The position numbers and the translations under genes are program-made. This document shows, one piece after another, positions 1-8,728 of a stretch of DNA of 38,213 nucleotides. This DNA is from QGNO01 sp964493125 (GTDB lineage Bacteria > Chloroflexota > Dehalococcoidia > Lucifugimonadales > QGNO01), in assembly GCA_964493125.1 (NCBI GenBank), contig CAZBMS010000010.1:1-38213 (forward strand). The letters are read 5' to 3'. The notes below the pieces were generated by a model. It saw only the letters and a list, made by a program, of their open reading frames with translations, was not told the DNA's origin and ran no database searches. The first letter of the stretch is position 1. Each line of letters opens with the position of its first letter.

Positions 1-89
1 GGAGACAACATGGAGCTCAAATTATTGGTGGTTGTTGCGGGATTGGTGAAGATTACATTAAGTCGTTGAGGGCGGCTTTCACAGGGTAA
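1..89 (+). CDS. Homocysteine S-methyltransferase-like protein, 3' end only
   Basis: This is the C-terminal tail of a gene that begins before the window. The frame starting at base 3 reads about 28 residues and stops at TAA 87-89. It contains IIGGCCG followed a few residues later by YIKSLRAAF. In the homocysteine S-methyltransferase family (pfam S-methyl_trans) the GGCCG motif near the C-terminus carries two of the three zinc-binding cysteines, and it is typically followed by a helix of the PEHI..L type, which matches here. Such enzymes move a methyl group to homocysteine, or act in related methyl transfer or demethylation. The first zinc cysteine and the rest of the barrel lie outside the window, so the substrate cannot be judged. 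Confidence 0.7.
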   Translation, partial: RQHGAQIIGGCCGIGEDYIKSLRAAFTG

Positions 90-227
90 ATAGTCGGTTT
101 TACTAGAACCTTTAGGCGTAATCCTATGTTCGTAGTTGTTTAGAGTTTTTTAACTGAACTTTTTTACTACTAGCACTTGCTGGCAATGAGGAGTAAGGTT
201 CGCTTAGTTTGAGAAGTGGAGGATGCG

Positions 228-473
228 ATGAGTGCAGGTAATTTCGAATCCCACAAAATTGCTATATTGCCTTGCGGCACTTCACCAGAACATATCAATG
301 GCGGGTCCGATCGGGTAAATAACAACCCCAGTCACCTTCTATTTCTTGAGAAACGTGTTAACGACTCCTGCGTGGATATTTGGGTAACTGGAGGGATTAA
401 ACTTAGCGTAGAAATAGACCGGTTAAGAAAAGGTCTTGATTCATTGGAAACTCAGGCTCCTCATGAAAAGTAG
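228..473 (+). CDS. Small hypothetical protein, 81 aa
   Basis: I do not recognise this protein. The open frame can be read from GTG at 216, but GGAGG at 218-222 sits five bases before ATG 228, so ATG 228 is the better start and gives 81 residues. The product is hydrophilic, without a signal peptide or membrane segment. It contains LPCGTSPEHINGG, which superficially recalls the cysteine motif of the upstream methyltransferase, but there is only one cysteine there and no barrel around it. The stop lies 11 bp before the MFS transporter start, so the two could be co-transcribed. The good ribosome binding site favours a real gene, but the short length and lack of a family leave this uncertain. Confidence 0.45.
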   Translation: MSAGNFESHKIAILPCGTSPEHINGGSDRVNNNPSHLLFLEKRVNDSCVDIWVTGGIKLSVEIDRLRKGLDSLETQAPHEK

Positions 474-484
474 AGATTTGGCAC

Positions 485-1795
485 TTGGATAATAGGAAGG
501 GTACTTCGACGGATTCAGCTAAGGGGCCTCCAGGTGAGTGGCGAACCTATTATGGATGGCGCGTCGTCGGAGTATCTACAATTATCCACGGAGTCATGGG
601 TGGGCTCGGTCATGTAGGCTTCTCTGTGTATTTTTTGCCTTTAGCACGTGACTTTGGAGTGTCACACACTAAGATGTCTTTCGCTTTTGCCCTTCGTACT
701 TTGGAGGGGGGATTAGAAGGCCCTATCATTGGATTCCTCGTAGATCGATTGGGTGGCAGAAAGATGGTCCTGTTCGGTGTGTTGCTAGGTGGGATCGGCT
801 TCATACTAATGGCGGCTACAAACACTTACATGCTTTTTCTTATCGTATTCCTTGGATTGGTCACTGTGGGAATGTCTGTACCCCATCATGGACTGTTTGC
901 CACGATCAACCAATGGTTCAGGCGGAGATTGGGATTTGCTATGTCGTTGGCTATCAGTGGTTCAGGGATCGGTGGGGCGATAATTACTCCTATAGTCGCG
1001 TGGATAATACTTAATCATGGCTGGCGTTATGCATCTGTTTTTTCTGGGCTATTGCTTCTAATCATCGGGTTGCCGCTTGTTAGTTTGGTAAAAAGTCCGC
1101 AGCCTGGTGAAAATGCTTTGGAAGATTTAAACACTGGAAATGCTAAGCCTGGTGGGGCTACGGGAGATGTTGGGGAAACAGTAGTTCAAGGGTTTGATAT
1201 GGATTTCTCTATAGGGCAGGCCTTACGCACAAGCACCTACTGGCTTCTTAGCTTTGCGATAGCTATGCGGCTGACAGGCCAACAAGTTCTTATGGTGCAC
1301 ATAGTTCCGATCCTAGTTTCCCGTGGAATAAGCGAGGGCGTTGCGGCAAGTCTGGTTGCTTTAATGTCTCTAATGCGTTTGCCATCAGTGCTTGCTTTGG
1401 GGTTTCTTTCAGATAAATGGTCCCGTGAAAAGATGGCCAGTGTGGCGATGCTCTCAGGAACTATTGCCGCACTCTGTGGCGTTTGGGGGCCGAACGGAGT
1501 TATGACAGGTATTATCCTTGTTCTTTTCTTTTCACTTGCTCAGGGCAGCAATGCAATTACTTGGGCTCTTGTTGGCCAGTACTTCGGTCGAAAAAACTTC
1601 GCTTCTCTTCGTGGGGGCATCTCACTTTTCCAGAGCATATTGTCTACAGGTGGGCCCATCGCTGCAGGGTGGATATTCGATAATACTGGGAGTTATCAAA
1701 TCGCATTGATTGGGATTGGTGGTGCTTATTTGCTTGGCGCGATCACATTTTGGATATTGAAAACGCCTCCTAACCCTATAAACAGTAATTCCTGA
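485..1795 (+). CDS. Major facilitator superfamily (MFS) transporter
   Basis: A secondary transporter of the inner membrane, 436 residues from a TTG start, which is the usual MFS length. About twelve hydrophobic segments are visible, split by a hydrophilic loop near residues 200-240. The N-terminal YYGWRVVG is common in monocarboxylate/oxalate-formate-type MFS proteins. GFLVDRLGGRK at about residues 83-93 is the MFS motif A between helices 2 and 3. The SD before the TTG is weak; a conventional ATG is not available near the N-terminus. It is followed by a crotonase and a cupin in the same direction, so an organic acid taken up for CoA-dependent degradation is a reasonable guess. The substrate is not readable from sequence. 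Confidence 0.9.
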   Translation: MDNRKGTSTDSAKGPPGEWRTYYGWRVVGVSTIIHGVMGGLGHVGFSVYFLPLARDFGVSHTKMSFAFALRTLEGGLEGPIIGFLVDRLGGRKMVLFGVLLGGIGFILMAATNTYMLFLIVFLGLVTVGMSVPHHGLFATINQWFRRRLGFAMSLAISGSGIGGAIITPIVAWIILNHGWRYASVFSGLLLLIIGLPLVSLVKSPQPGENALEDLNTGNAKPGGATGDVGETVVQGFDMDFSIGQALRTSTYWLLSFAIAMRLTGQQVLMVHIVPILVSRGISEGVAASLVALMSLMRLPSVLALGFLSDKWSREKMASVAMLSGTIAALCGVWGPNGVMTGIILVLFFSLAQGSNAITWALVGQYFGRKNFASLRGGISLFQSILSTGGPIAAGWIFDNTGSYQIALIGIGGAYLLGAITFWILKTPPNPINSNS

Positions 1796-1889
1796 AGTCG
1801 CCTTCAGTTATATGGATCTGAGATTGTGAGTTGACTAGTTGATTAAATAGAGATAAAGAAAGGGCAACCGATTTCTTTAGGAGGAAGAA

Positions 1890-2741
1890 TTGCCGAAGAA
1901 GACGATATACGAAAAGAAGGGAAAAATTGCATATTTGACGGTTAACAATCCTGAAAAAGCAAATGTCATGGACTCCCAGATTGTGGAAGAGATGGCCGAA
2001 AGCTACAGGGATTACTGGGAAGACAAGGATCTCCGTTGTCTTATAGTCACGGGAGTTGGAGACCGGCACTTTTCTGCCGGCCACCACATACAACCGCCTC
2101 CTCCCGGGCAAACAGAGGAAGACAGGAGACTTCAAGGCATAGAAAACTTCATTTATCCCAAGGCTGGTACTGTGAATGGGCGTGAAATAGCCGTAGTGAA
2201 TGGAGGGATGGACTTTCCGCAGATTTACAAACCGGTTGTTTCTGCAATTAACGGATGGGCGGCTGGAGCTGGTTTGTACATGACGCTTACTACTACAGAT
2301 ATCCGAATAGGATGTCAGGAGCATGCGAGGTTTTTCTATGCTTTTACAACCAACCTTGGTGGTATAGGTAGTGGTCCGTCGGCTACTCGAGTTATGAAGC
2401 AGCTCAACTATGCTCATGCTATGCAGTTCCTTTTAATGGATGAACCAATAGGTGCGGATGAAGCTGTCAGGATAGGATTGATTAACGAATCAGTGCCTCA
2501 CGACAAATTAATGACTCGTGCAGAGGAAATTGCGAATAAAATAGCCTCTCTTCCCCCAATTGCGGTACGATTCCTTAAAGAGTTCCTAATCCGTGGGCAA
2601 GATTTGTCGAATGATCAAGCTTGGCATTTGCAGTGGGTATATAACCACCTAGCCAGCACCCACTCCTCAGACGCGTTAGAAGGGGCCCAAGCCTTTTTGG
2701 AGAAAAGGCCACGTAAAGTTGGCGGCGGCGTTCGTTCATAA
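1890..2741 (+). CDS. Enoyl-CoA hydratase/isomerase (crotonase) family protein
   Basis: A 283-residue crotonase-fold protein starting at TTG 1890, supported by AGGAGG at 1879-1884. The fold is shown by NNPEKANV near the N-terminus, the first oxyanion-hole segment FSAGHH (about residues 61-66) and the second, INGWAAGAG (about 119-127). Between them is a long insert rich in Pro, Gln and Glu plus a VNG.GMDFPQIYKPV segment. Where canonical enoyl-CoA hydratase has Glu in GCELAMMCD and QPE, this protein has GLYMTLTTTD and FYAF, so both catalytic glutamates seem absent and a classical hydratase reaction is doubtful. It is closest in this window to the product at 15933-16856. It sits between the MFS transporter and a cupin and probably shares their transcript. 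Confidence 0.88.
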   Translation: MPKKTIYEKKGKIAYLTVNNPEKANVMDSQIVEEMAESYRDYWEDKDLRCLIVTGVGDRHFSAGHHIQPPPPGQTEEDRRLQGIENFIYPKAGTVNGREIAVVNGGMDFPQIYKPVVSAINGWAAGAGLYMTLTTTDIRIGCQEHARFFYAFTTNLGGIGSGPSATRVMKQLNYAHAMQFLLMDEPIGADEAVRIGLINESVPHDKLMTRAEEIANKIASLPPIAVRFLKEFLIRGQDLSNDQAWHLQWVYNHLASTHSSDALEGAQAFLEKRPRKVGGGVRS

Positions 2742-2777
2742 AGAAGATTCACCGATTACAATTTAGGAGGGTTTCAA

Positions 2778-3113
2778 ATGGTTATATCTAGAGGACTGGA
2801 TACAGCTTACGATGTAATAGATTCAATAGAAGGAGAGGCGGTACAAGGAGCAGCCAGGTCAAAGGTTTTGATAGGCGGAGACGAAATTGTACTGGAGAAG
2901 ATGACGTTTGAAAACGGAGCATTTTCCTCACCTCACACGCATACCTATGAGATAGTCAGTTACGTACTGAGAGGTAGGGGTGACGTTACCATTGGCAAAG
3001 AGACATTCAGGGTTAACATGGGTGATTCTTTCAGATGTGGTAAGGGCGTACCTCATAGTCTTAAGGCGGTAGAGGGTGAAATAACAGTTATAGAGGCACA
3101 CGGTAAGATTTAG
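2778..3113 (+). CDS. Small single-domain cupin protein
   Basis: A 111-residue protein with one conserved cupin barrel. Metal ligands are recognisable as PHTHTYE in cupin motif 1 (two His and a Glu about residues 53-58) and GVPHSL in motif 2. The start ATG has a strong TTAGGAGGG Shine-Dalgarno. Small cupins of this kind act as dioxygenases, isomerases, decarboxylases or ligand-binding proteins, and the sequence does not decide among these. It is the last gene of the MFS-crotonase-cupin run: a strong hairpin begins seven bases after its stop codon. An accessory metal-dependent role in the same catabolic route is an inference from position only. Confidence 0.85.
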   Translation: MVISRGLDTAYDVIDSIEGEAVQGAARSKVLIGGDEIVLEKMTFENGAFSSPHTHTYEIVSYVLRGRGDVTIGKETFRVNMGDSFRCGKGVPHSLKAVEGEITVIEAHGKI

Positions 3114-3119
3114 AGTTTT

Positions 3120-3159
3120 AGTCACCCTCCTAGCTGGCTACTATGCTAGGAGGGTGACT
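3120..3159 (+). terminator. Strong hairpin terminator after the cupin gene
   Basis: Bases 3120-3134 and 3145-3159 form a perfect 15-bp stem around a 10-nt loop, starting seven bases after the cupin stop. The following T tract (CTTTGTG) is short, so termination may rely on the stem's stability. It separates the MFS operon from the ABC transporter locus. Confidence 0.8.
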
Positions 3160-3275
3160 TTGTGAACTTTGTGCACCGCTTTGACAGCTTCTAAAATGCT
3201 ATTTCAATATAATGAAGATAAAACGAAATTAGTGAACAAAAGTTGTGTAAGCATTGTAAAGCGACATTAAATGTG

Positions 3276-3305
3276 TTAGAAACTCGATAAAATATGCTAT
3301 ATAAT
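3276..3305 (+). promoter_or_regulatory. Candidate sigma-70-type promoter of the ABC binding-protein gene
   Basis: A perfect TATAAT lies at 3300-3305, about 39 bp before the ATG at 3345. The -35 candidate TTAGAA at 3276-3281 with an 18-bp spacer is poor, so the -35 call is weak. A separate perfect TTGACA at 3181-3186 is paired only with a TATAAT at 3208-3213 at a 21-bp spacing, which is too long for a good promoter. The 231-bp gap between the cupin and the binding protein contains only these signals and the terminator. Confidence 0.5.
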
Positions 3306-3344
3306 GTGTAGCGGTAACGAAAAACACACTAAGGGGGTGTGCAC

Positions 3345-5207
3345 ATGAGTTATGGGAAAAATTTGAGGAGGTTGGTAGGAGTGGTCCTTGCTATGGGACT
3401 GCTTTGGACTTTGGCCTGCGGGTCGTCTGAAGAAGCAGCGCCCGCGGCTCCAACAGCGACTCCTACTACGGCTGCGGCGCCAGCGGCGGCAGCTACGCCT
3501 ACTCCGAAACCAAAGGATACATCTAAGGATCCTGTTTATGGTGGGACAATCAGGCTGACTGACAGAGTCAGAAGCATGGATATTGGTACAGTGGCTGGAA
3601 ACCCTGGTGAATACAACCAGATGCAGCAGTATATGAGCCAGTTAATCCGTGTCAGCTTGGCTGACAGAGTCACCATTGAGGGAGACTTGGCAGAGTCCTG
3701 GACGGTTGAAGAGGGTGGTACCGCATACAAATTCAAGTTGCGGGACAACCTGATGGACCATTCAGGAAAACGCTGGACCGCTGACGATGTAGCTTATGCA
3801 GTCTGGAAGATTATTGCCAGACCACTGAAGGATCCACTTCGACGTATTATGTGCTGGTCACAGGGTGCTGCTGAGTCAGATCCTAACGGACCTGCAGCTG
3901 GTACCGCAGTTGAGGTCACCGGTGAGCTAGAGTTTGTGGTAAGGACAAAGAGTCCTATCTCTTGGTACCCAGCATGTATGGCTCAACACTTCTCCCTGAT
4001 CGGTAACGGCGATGTCATGAAGAAGATCGTGGCCGAAGGTGAATTCCGAGAGGCGTCACCAGAGGACGGGGAAACCATAGGTACTGGTCCTTTCTACGTT
4101 AAGGAATACATCCGTGGAAACAAGGTTACTTTTGAGAAGTTTGACAGCTTCTTCCGCGATGGCCATCCTTACCTAGACCGTGTTGAGATAACCAACGTCA
4201 AAGAATTGGCATCTAAGGTTGCAGCGGTAGCTGCAGGGCGATCGGAAGGTTGGATTTATGGACCGTGTTGTGAGCCTAACCTCTCAGATATCGCTCCATT
4301 AAAGAAACAGTACAAAGAAGAGTTTGTGGTGCCACAGTCATTCGCATTTGGGACTGCTAGTTTCATAGTAAATATGCAGCGTGCACCTTTTGGTCCTCAG
4401 GACGATCCGACTGCTAGAAAAATACGCAAGGCAGTCCAGCTTTATATAGACAGAGGGCTTGAAAATGAGCTCATATATGAAGGATTGGGCTTCCAGATAT
4501 TCTTCTACTACTGCGGATTTGACTGGATCATGACTTGTGATGAGTGGAAGGATCGACCTGGTCACGCCGAAGACTTGGACAAGAAAGATGCAGAGAGAGC
4601 AGAAGCTAAGGCGATAATGGAAGAACTTGGCTACAGTGCGAGCAACATGCTCGAACTCGAACTTCTTTCTGCTGAGGCTGGTTCAGGTAGGCGTACTTCA
4701 GAACTTCTACAGCAAGACCTGAAGGGTATGCATATAGCTGCCAAGCTCCGAATCCCACCAGGTGGAGAGTCGGTTTATGACGACCAGTTTGCTGGTAGAT
4801 TTGACTTGGTGTATGACGTATCTGGTTATGGTCTCTTCGACCCGGTCATTTTCGACCAGAACAAGTACATGCCGTTAGAGTCTGGATCTGAAAACTACGG
4901 TCGTTGGGAAAACGCAGAATGGATGAAGTTGTACGAATCTCAGCTTGCGATTTCTGACCTGAAAGAGCGCGGCGCGGTTTATAAGAAAATGGTAGATATC
5001 CTCTTTGAGGATCTCCCGATCTTGCCAATGAACCGAATGCGACCGCCACATCCGTATATGGCTTACGTTAGAGGATGGGCTCCGAAGAAACTTCATGCAT
5101 CTTCGGCTAGCTTAGAGGCCGTTTGGCTTACACCTAACGATAAGAAGCCTTGGCCGGAGCAGGCAAAAACAGATATCTACGACACAGGCTTGTTCAAGCT
5201 TAAGTAG
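3345..5207 (+). CDS. ABC transporter substrate-binding lipoprotein (peptide/nickel/opine family 5)
   Basis: The extracellular receptor of a Dpp/Opp-type importer, about 620 residues, SBP family 5 (bac_5) over most of its length. I place the start at ATG 3345 because AAGGGGG (3331-3337) is 7 nt upstream; the in-frame GTG at 3339 would leave no spacing. The N-terminus has a short basic region, a hydrophobic core and a lipobox WTLAC, so Cys25 would be lipidated. A long Ala/Thr/Pro-rich linker follows, as is common in Chloroflexota lipoproteins. The family pattern is seen in YGGTIRL, GDLAESW near the N-domain and the TGPFYVKEYI segment. It heads the importer locus with two permeases downstream. 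The ligand is unknown; oligopeptides or other small solutes are possible. Confidence 0.93.
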   Translation: MSYGKNLRRLVGVVLAMGLLWTLACGSSEEAAPAAPTATPTTAAAPAAAATPTPKPKDTSKDPVYGGTIRLTDRVRSMDIGTVAGNPGEYNQMQQYMSQLIRVSLADRVTIEGDLAESWTVEEGGTAYKFKLRDNLMDHSGKRWTADDVAYAVWKIIARPLKDPLRRIMCWSQGAAESDPNGPAAGTAVEVTGELEFVVRTKSPISWYPACMAQHFSLIGNGDVMKKIVAEGEFREASPEDGETIGTGPFYVKEYIRGNKVTFEKFDSFFRDGHPYLDRVEITNVKELASKVAAVAAGRSEGWIYGPCCEPNLSDIAPLKKQYKEEFVVPQSFAFGTASFIVNMQRAPFGPQDDPTARKIRKAVQLYIDRGLENELIYEGLGFQIFFYYCGFDWIMTCDEWKDRPGHAEDLDKKDAERAEAKAIMEELGYSASNMLELELLSAEAGSGRRTSELLQQDLKGMHIAAKLRIPPGGESVYDDQFAGRFDLVYDVSGYGLFDPVIFDQNKYMPLESGSENYGRWENAEWMKLYESQLAISDLKERGAVYKKMVDILFEDLPILPMNRMRPPHPYMAYVRGWAPKKLHASSASLEAVWLTPNDKKPWPEQAKTDIYDTGLFKLK

Positions 5208-5228
5208 GATCTTAGTAGTTATATAAGC

Positions 5229-5265
5229 ACTATGGCGCCGCCCAATTCAAGGGCGGCGCCATAGT
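5229..5265 (+). terminator. GC-rich hairpin between binding-protein and permease genes
   Basis: Bases 5229-5243 and 5251-5265 form a perfect 15-bp, very GC-rich stem with a 7-nt loop, 22 bp after the binding-protein stop. There is no long T tract right after it (TGGTATTTTG). In ABC importers such intercistronic hairpins often protect the 3' end of the binding-protein message or partly terminate transcription, giving more receptor than permease. That is the likely role here; it could also be a full terminator. Confidence 0.75.
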
Positions 5266-5328
5266 TGGTATTTTGAACTTATTTGGCGATCGGTTACGAC
5301 GAATTGGAGCTAGGGAGGGACCCAGGCT

Positions 5329-6288
5329 TTGCGTAACTACATTATAAAGCGTTTATTGCTATTTATACCGACTGTCATAGCCGTCTCGATGGCTCTGTTT
5401 GCTATTTTAAGAATTCTCCCCGGTGATGTAGCAGCAGTTATTATTCAGGCTGGTGATCCTGAAGTTACGATCACTGAAGAAGAGAGAATCCGTGTAACCG
5501 AAGAATTGGGATTGGATCGCCCAGTACACATCCAGTATGCCGAATGGATGTGGGGCGTTTTGAGGTTTGACCTCGGCGACTCATTTATCATAAAGAGGCC
5601 TGTGATGGAGTTCGTGAAGTTACAGGTACCTGTAACTCTACAAGTGGCTCTTCTATCGGCTATATTGGTAGCGGTCATTTCCATCCCTATTGGGGTTCTT
5701 GCTGCTGTTTATCAAGATGCGTGGCCGGACTATATTCTGCGCGGTGCCGCTATATTAGGACTCGCAATGCCAAGTTTTTTCATAGCTCTCTTGACCGTGC
5801 TCATCCTTTCGAGGTTTTTCCACTGGATGCCTCCATTTGGGTTCGTTCATTTATGGCAGGATCCGTGGGTTTCGTTCCAGCAATTACTATTCCCGGCGCT
5901 TTGTATTGGCTTCCACAGTAGTGGATCGATGATGCGTATGACTAGAGGTCAAATGCTAGAGGTTCTGCGGGACGATTATATTAGGACAGCGAGGGCGAAG
6001 GGGCTGGCAGAAAGATCGGTCATTATTAAACATGCCTTGAGAAATGCTATGCTTCCAGTTGTAACTCTGTTTGGATTCCAGATTGCCTTCTTACTTGGCG
6101 GCACTGTAGTTATTGAAATTATATTTTCTATACCTGGCATGGGCCAACAGTTAATAGAGGCAACGTTGCTTAGGGATTTCCCGATAGTACAAACTTACGT
6201 TTTGTATATTGCTGTTATAGCAATGCTTTCAAATCTTTTAGTTGACTTAACTTACGCTTGGCTTGACCCAAGGATTTCATATTCTTAA
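5329..6288 (+). CDS. ABC transporter permease, DppB/OppB type
   Basis: An inner-membrane permease subunit of 319 residues, the usual length for the DppB family. It starts at TTG 5329 with GGGAGGG at 5313-5319. The N-terminus IIKRLLLFIPTVIAVS forms helix 1, then comes the characteristic periplasmic segment with LGLDRP..IQY and FDLGDSF. The cytoplasmic EAA loop (YIRTARAKGL followed by HALRNAMLPV) contacts the ATPase. It ends with LVDLTYAWLDPRI, a typical C-terminus of this family. It pairs with the permease 34 bp downstream and with the upstream binding lipoprotein. No ATPase gene is adjacent. Confidence 0.94.
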   Translation: MRNYIIKRLLLFIPTVIAVSMALFAILRILPGDVAAVIIQAGDPEVTITEEERIRVTEELGLDRPVHIQYAEWMWGVLRFDLGDSFIIKRPVMEFVKLQVPVTLQVALLSAILVAVISIPIGVLAAVYQDAWPDYILRGAAILGLAMPSFFIALLTVLILSRFFHWMPPFGFVHLWQDPWVSFQQLLFPALCIGFHSSGSMMRMTRGQMLEVLRDDYIRTARAKGLAERSVIIKHALRNAMLPVVTLFGFQIAFLLGGTVVIEIIFSIPGMGQQLIEATLLRDFPIVQTYVLYIAVIAMLSNLLVDLTYAWLDPRISYS

Positions 6289-6322
6289 AAGGGAAAGGGT
6301 GATTTGTTGAGGAGATGGGGCT

Positions 6323-7240
6323 ATGACTCAGTCAGTTCAAATACTAGAAAATAAAAAGAGAGATAAGAATATGCTCTCTCGTTCTTGGTCTTGGTTGTGG
6401 GTTTTTACTAAGCGTAAGCCTTTAGGTGCCGTGGGATTATGGATAACGGTTGCGTTTATATTCGTAGCTGTTTTTGCTGATTATATTATCCCATGGGACC
6501 CGTTTGAATTTCATCGCAGGAACCCAGTAGATCCGCCTTTTACTGAGCATAATACCGGGAAGATGTTTTGGTTTGGCACTGACCAGATAGGACGGGACGT
6601 GTTCAGCAGGACGCTAATTGGATCAAGAGTTTCTATGTATGTGGGTCTTGTGACAATGTTGGCAGCCGCCGGCGGAGGTTTGATTTTGGGAGTGAGTTCC
6701 GCTTACATCGGTGGTAAGTTCGATTTAATCATCCAGCGTTTTGTAGACGGTATAATTGCGATGCCCACTTTGATTTTAGCGATGGCATTGGTTACTGCTT
6801 TGGGACAATCTATTAACAATGTCATTTTGGCGATAGCTATCGTTCAAATTCCCCGGATAACACGTGTTATCCGGTCTGCGGCACTTAGTATTAAAGAGGT
6901 GCCTTATATAGAAGCGGCTAGGGCAATAGGTGCTTCTGACTTGAGAGTCATGTTGAGGCACGTCGCTCCCAATACCATGGCGCCATTGTTGATAGTTGCC
7001 TCATCGGCTGTAGGTAGCATTATTATTACTGAATCTACCTTGAGTTTCTTGGGGTTAGGTGTAGACCCAGAAACTCTTACGTGGGGTGCTTTGGTTAGCG
7101 GAGACTCTCGATTGCACTTTTCTGCGGCGCCTTGGATGTTGTTAGGTCCTGGGATAGCTGTAACCTTAGTTGTTTTTGGGACCAACATGTTTGGGGACGC
7201 ACTCAGAGACGTTCTGGATCCCAAGCTGCGTGGTCGTTAA
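6323..7240 (+). CDS. ABC transporter permease, DppC/OppC type
   Basis: The second permease subunit, 305 residues, starting at ATG 6323 with GAGGAG at 6309-6314. Features of the DppC family are the hydrophilic N-terminal extension before helix 1, FGTDQIGRDVFSR, the EAA loop YIEAARAIGAS with HVAPNTMAPL, and the C-terminal FGDALRDVLDPKLRGR. It forms the heterodimeric channel with the upstream permease. The DppD/DppF ATPase genes that normally follow are not here: the next genes encode CapA-like proteins, so the ATPases must be elsewhere or shared with another system. Confidence 0.94.
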   Translation: MTQSVQILENKKRDKNMLSRSWSWLWVFTKRKPLGAVGLWITVAFIFVAVFADYIIPWDPFEFHRRNPVDPPFTEHNTGKMFWFGTDQIGRDVFSRTLIGSRVSMYVGLVTMLAAAGGGLILGVSSAYIGGKFDLIIQRFVDGIIAMPTLILAMALVTALGQSINNVILAIAIVQIPRITRVIRSAALSIKEVPYIEAARAIGASDLRVMLRHVAPNTMAPLLIVASSAVGSIIITESTLSFLGLGVDPETLTWGALVSGDSRLHFSAAPWMLLGPGIAVTLVVFGTNMFGDALRDVLDPKLRGR

Positions 7241-7350
7241 CGGCAGTATTAACACATAACATAGCGATTATCTTAGTTTTCAACCAGCTTTTTTGGATGT
7301 GCTGATTTAGGTTTTTCAGGCATTTGTTGGGTATATAAGGGGGGTTAATT

Positions 7351-8700
7351 ATGTTGTATGAAGCAGAGAAAGGTGACATATCTGTTCTAGTTGCCGGTGA
7401 TGCAATGATAACGAAAAGAATGTCGACTTTTAGAGAGCCTAGTTTCCTCAAGCTTGTCGATGTGATTCGTGCAGCTGATGTCAGTGTTGTGAATGCGGAG
7501 ATGCTTTTTCATAATTTTGAGATGAGCTGGCAAGGTAAGGACAGCATCTCATATCAAGTTTCAGACCCCGCCAACTTGAGAGAGTTAACATGGATGGGTT
7601 TTGATGTTGTAACTACTGCTAATAATCATGCATATGATTACTCAGAGGCAGGTCTCCTGGCTACTCTTCAAAATATGAAGGAACATAATATTCCTCAGGC
7701 TGGAGGTGGCATGGATCTGGATCATGCCAGAGCTCCTTACTATCTTGATACGGGTGCAGGTAGAGTAGCAGTTATGTCGGCCACTACTACCTATTCTGAG
7801 CAGTCACCAGCCCGTCAGGGTCGCCACGATTTTGCTGGAAAGCCCGGAATAAATGCTGTTCGTCATGGTGTGACCCATCATATCAAGAAAGATCACTTTA
7901 ATTCTCTTTTGGAACTAAAGGACTTGTTGGGTATATCTTTAAAAGAAGAGGCGGGTCGCAATTTCCAACCACAAGTTTCTCATCCGTTGAATAATGATAC
8001 TGATCTAAACTTCTTGGGAACCTCATTTCATTTGGGAGATGCGTATGATGTGACTACTCACATCAATCAGGAAGATATGACCGGAATCAAGAATTGGATA
8101 AGGGGCGCGGGTAAGCAGTCTGATTGGGTAGTTTATGGTGTTCATTGCCACGAAAGTGGTAATTATGGTGAATATCACGGTGGGCATCGGATATCGCCCC
8201 CAGATCATTTAATAGAATTTGCTCATCAGGCTATTGATGAAGGTTGTGACGTTTTCTTTGCCCACGGACCACATGCCTTACGGGGTATAGAGATATATAA
8301 AGGCAAGCCTATCTTTTATAGTTTGGGCAACTTTATATTCCAAAACGAAGCTGTTCAGTGGGTCCCGGAACCAGCTTACAGTGGCCAAAGTCTTGGATTG
8401 GATGCTACTCCAGGTGACTGGGGACACGAACGATCTGGAGGCGGTAAATACGGCTTTGCTGGTGATTTGGTTCATTATCGTAGTGCAGTATGCACAGCTG
8501 ACTTTTCAGGTGGAAAACTTAAAGAGATTAAGATTTACCCCATAGACATGGGATTTCAGAAAGTGATTGCACAGAGGGGTAGACCTGTACTAGCCGAAGG
8601 GGAATCCGCTCAATGGTCCCTAGAAAGATTAAAGGAAGCATCTAAAGTGTTTGGAACAGAAATAAAGATTGAAGGGGACGTTGGATACATTAGACTTTAG
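7351..8700 (+). CDS. CapA-like metallophosphoesterase (PGA_cap domain), copy 1
   Basis: A 449-residue member of the CapA/PGA_cap branch of the calcineurin-like phosphoesterase superfamily. Visible metal-site motifs are VAGDAMI near the N-terminus, NAEMLF, the TANNHAYDY motif, VHCHESG, AHGPH and SLGNFIF, in the order expected for the family. There is no signal peptide or membrane anchor, unlike classical CapA of poly-gamma-glutamate synthesis, so an intracellular hydrolase is more likely than a capsule role. ATG 7351 follows an AAGGGGGG SD. The next gene is a paralog of identical length. Both follow an ABC importer without a clear terminator, suggesting processing of an imported compound; the substrate is unknown. 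Confidence 0.85.
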   Translation: MLYEAEKGDISVLVAGDAMITKRMSTFREPSFLKLVDVIRAADVSVVNAEMLFHNFEMSWQGKDSISYQVSDPANLRELTWMGFDVVTTANNHAYDYSEAGLLATLQNMKEHNIPQAGGGMDLDHARAPYYLDTGAGRVAVMSATTTYSEQSPARQGRHDFAGKPGINAVRHGVTHHIKKDHFNSLLELKDLLGISLKEEAGRNFQPQVSHPLNNDTDLNFLGTSFHLGDAYDVTTHINQEDMTGIKNWIRGAGKQSDWVVYGVHCHESGNYGEYHGGHRISPPDHLIEFAHQAIDEGCDVFFAHGPHALRGIEIYKGKPIFYSLGNFIFQNEAVQWVPEPAYSGQSLGLDATPGDWGHERSGGGKYGFAGDLVHYRSAVCTADFSGGKLKEIKIYPIDMGFQKVIAQRGRPVLAEGESAQWSLERLKEASKVFGTEIKIEGDVGYIRL

Positions 8701-8728
8701 TTGGAAGAACAAGTGACTTGGAGACGAT

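Noticed and set aside
1776..2417. A 213-codon open frame on the minus strand
   Set aside because: It lies entirely opposite the MFS tail and the crotonase gene, lacks an SD and resembles no protein family; it is a shadow of the coding strand.
3181..3213. TTGACA with TATAAT as the main promoter of the ABC operon
   Set aside because: The two hexamers are 21 bp apart, outside the usual spacing; the TATAAT at 3300 is better placed.
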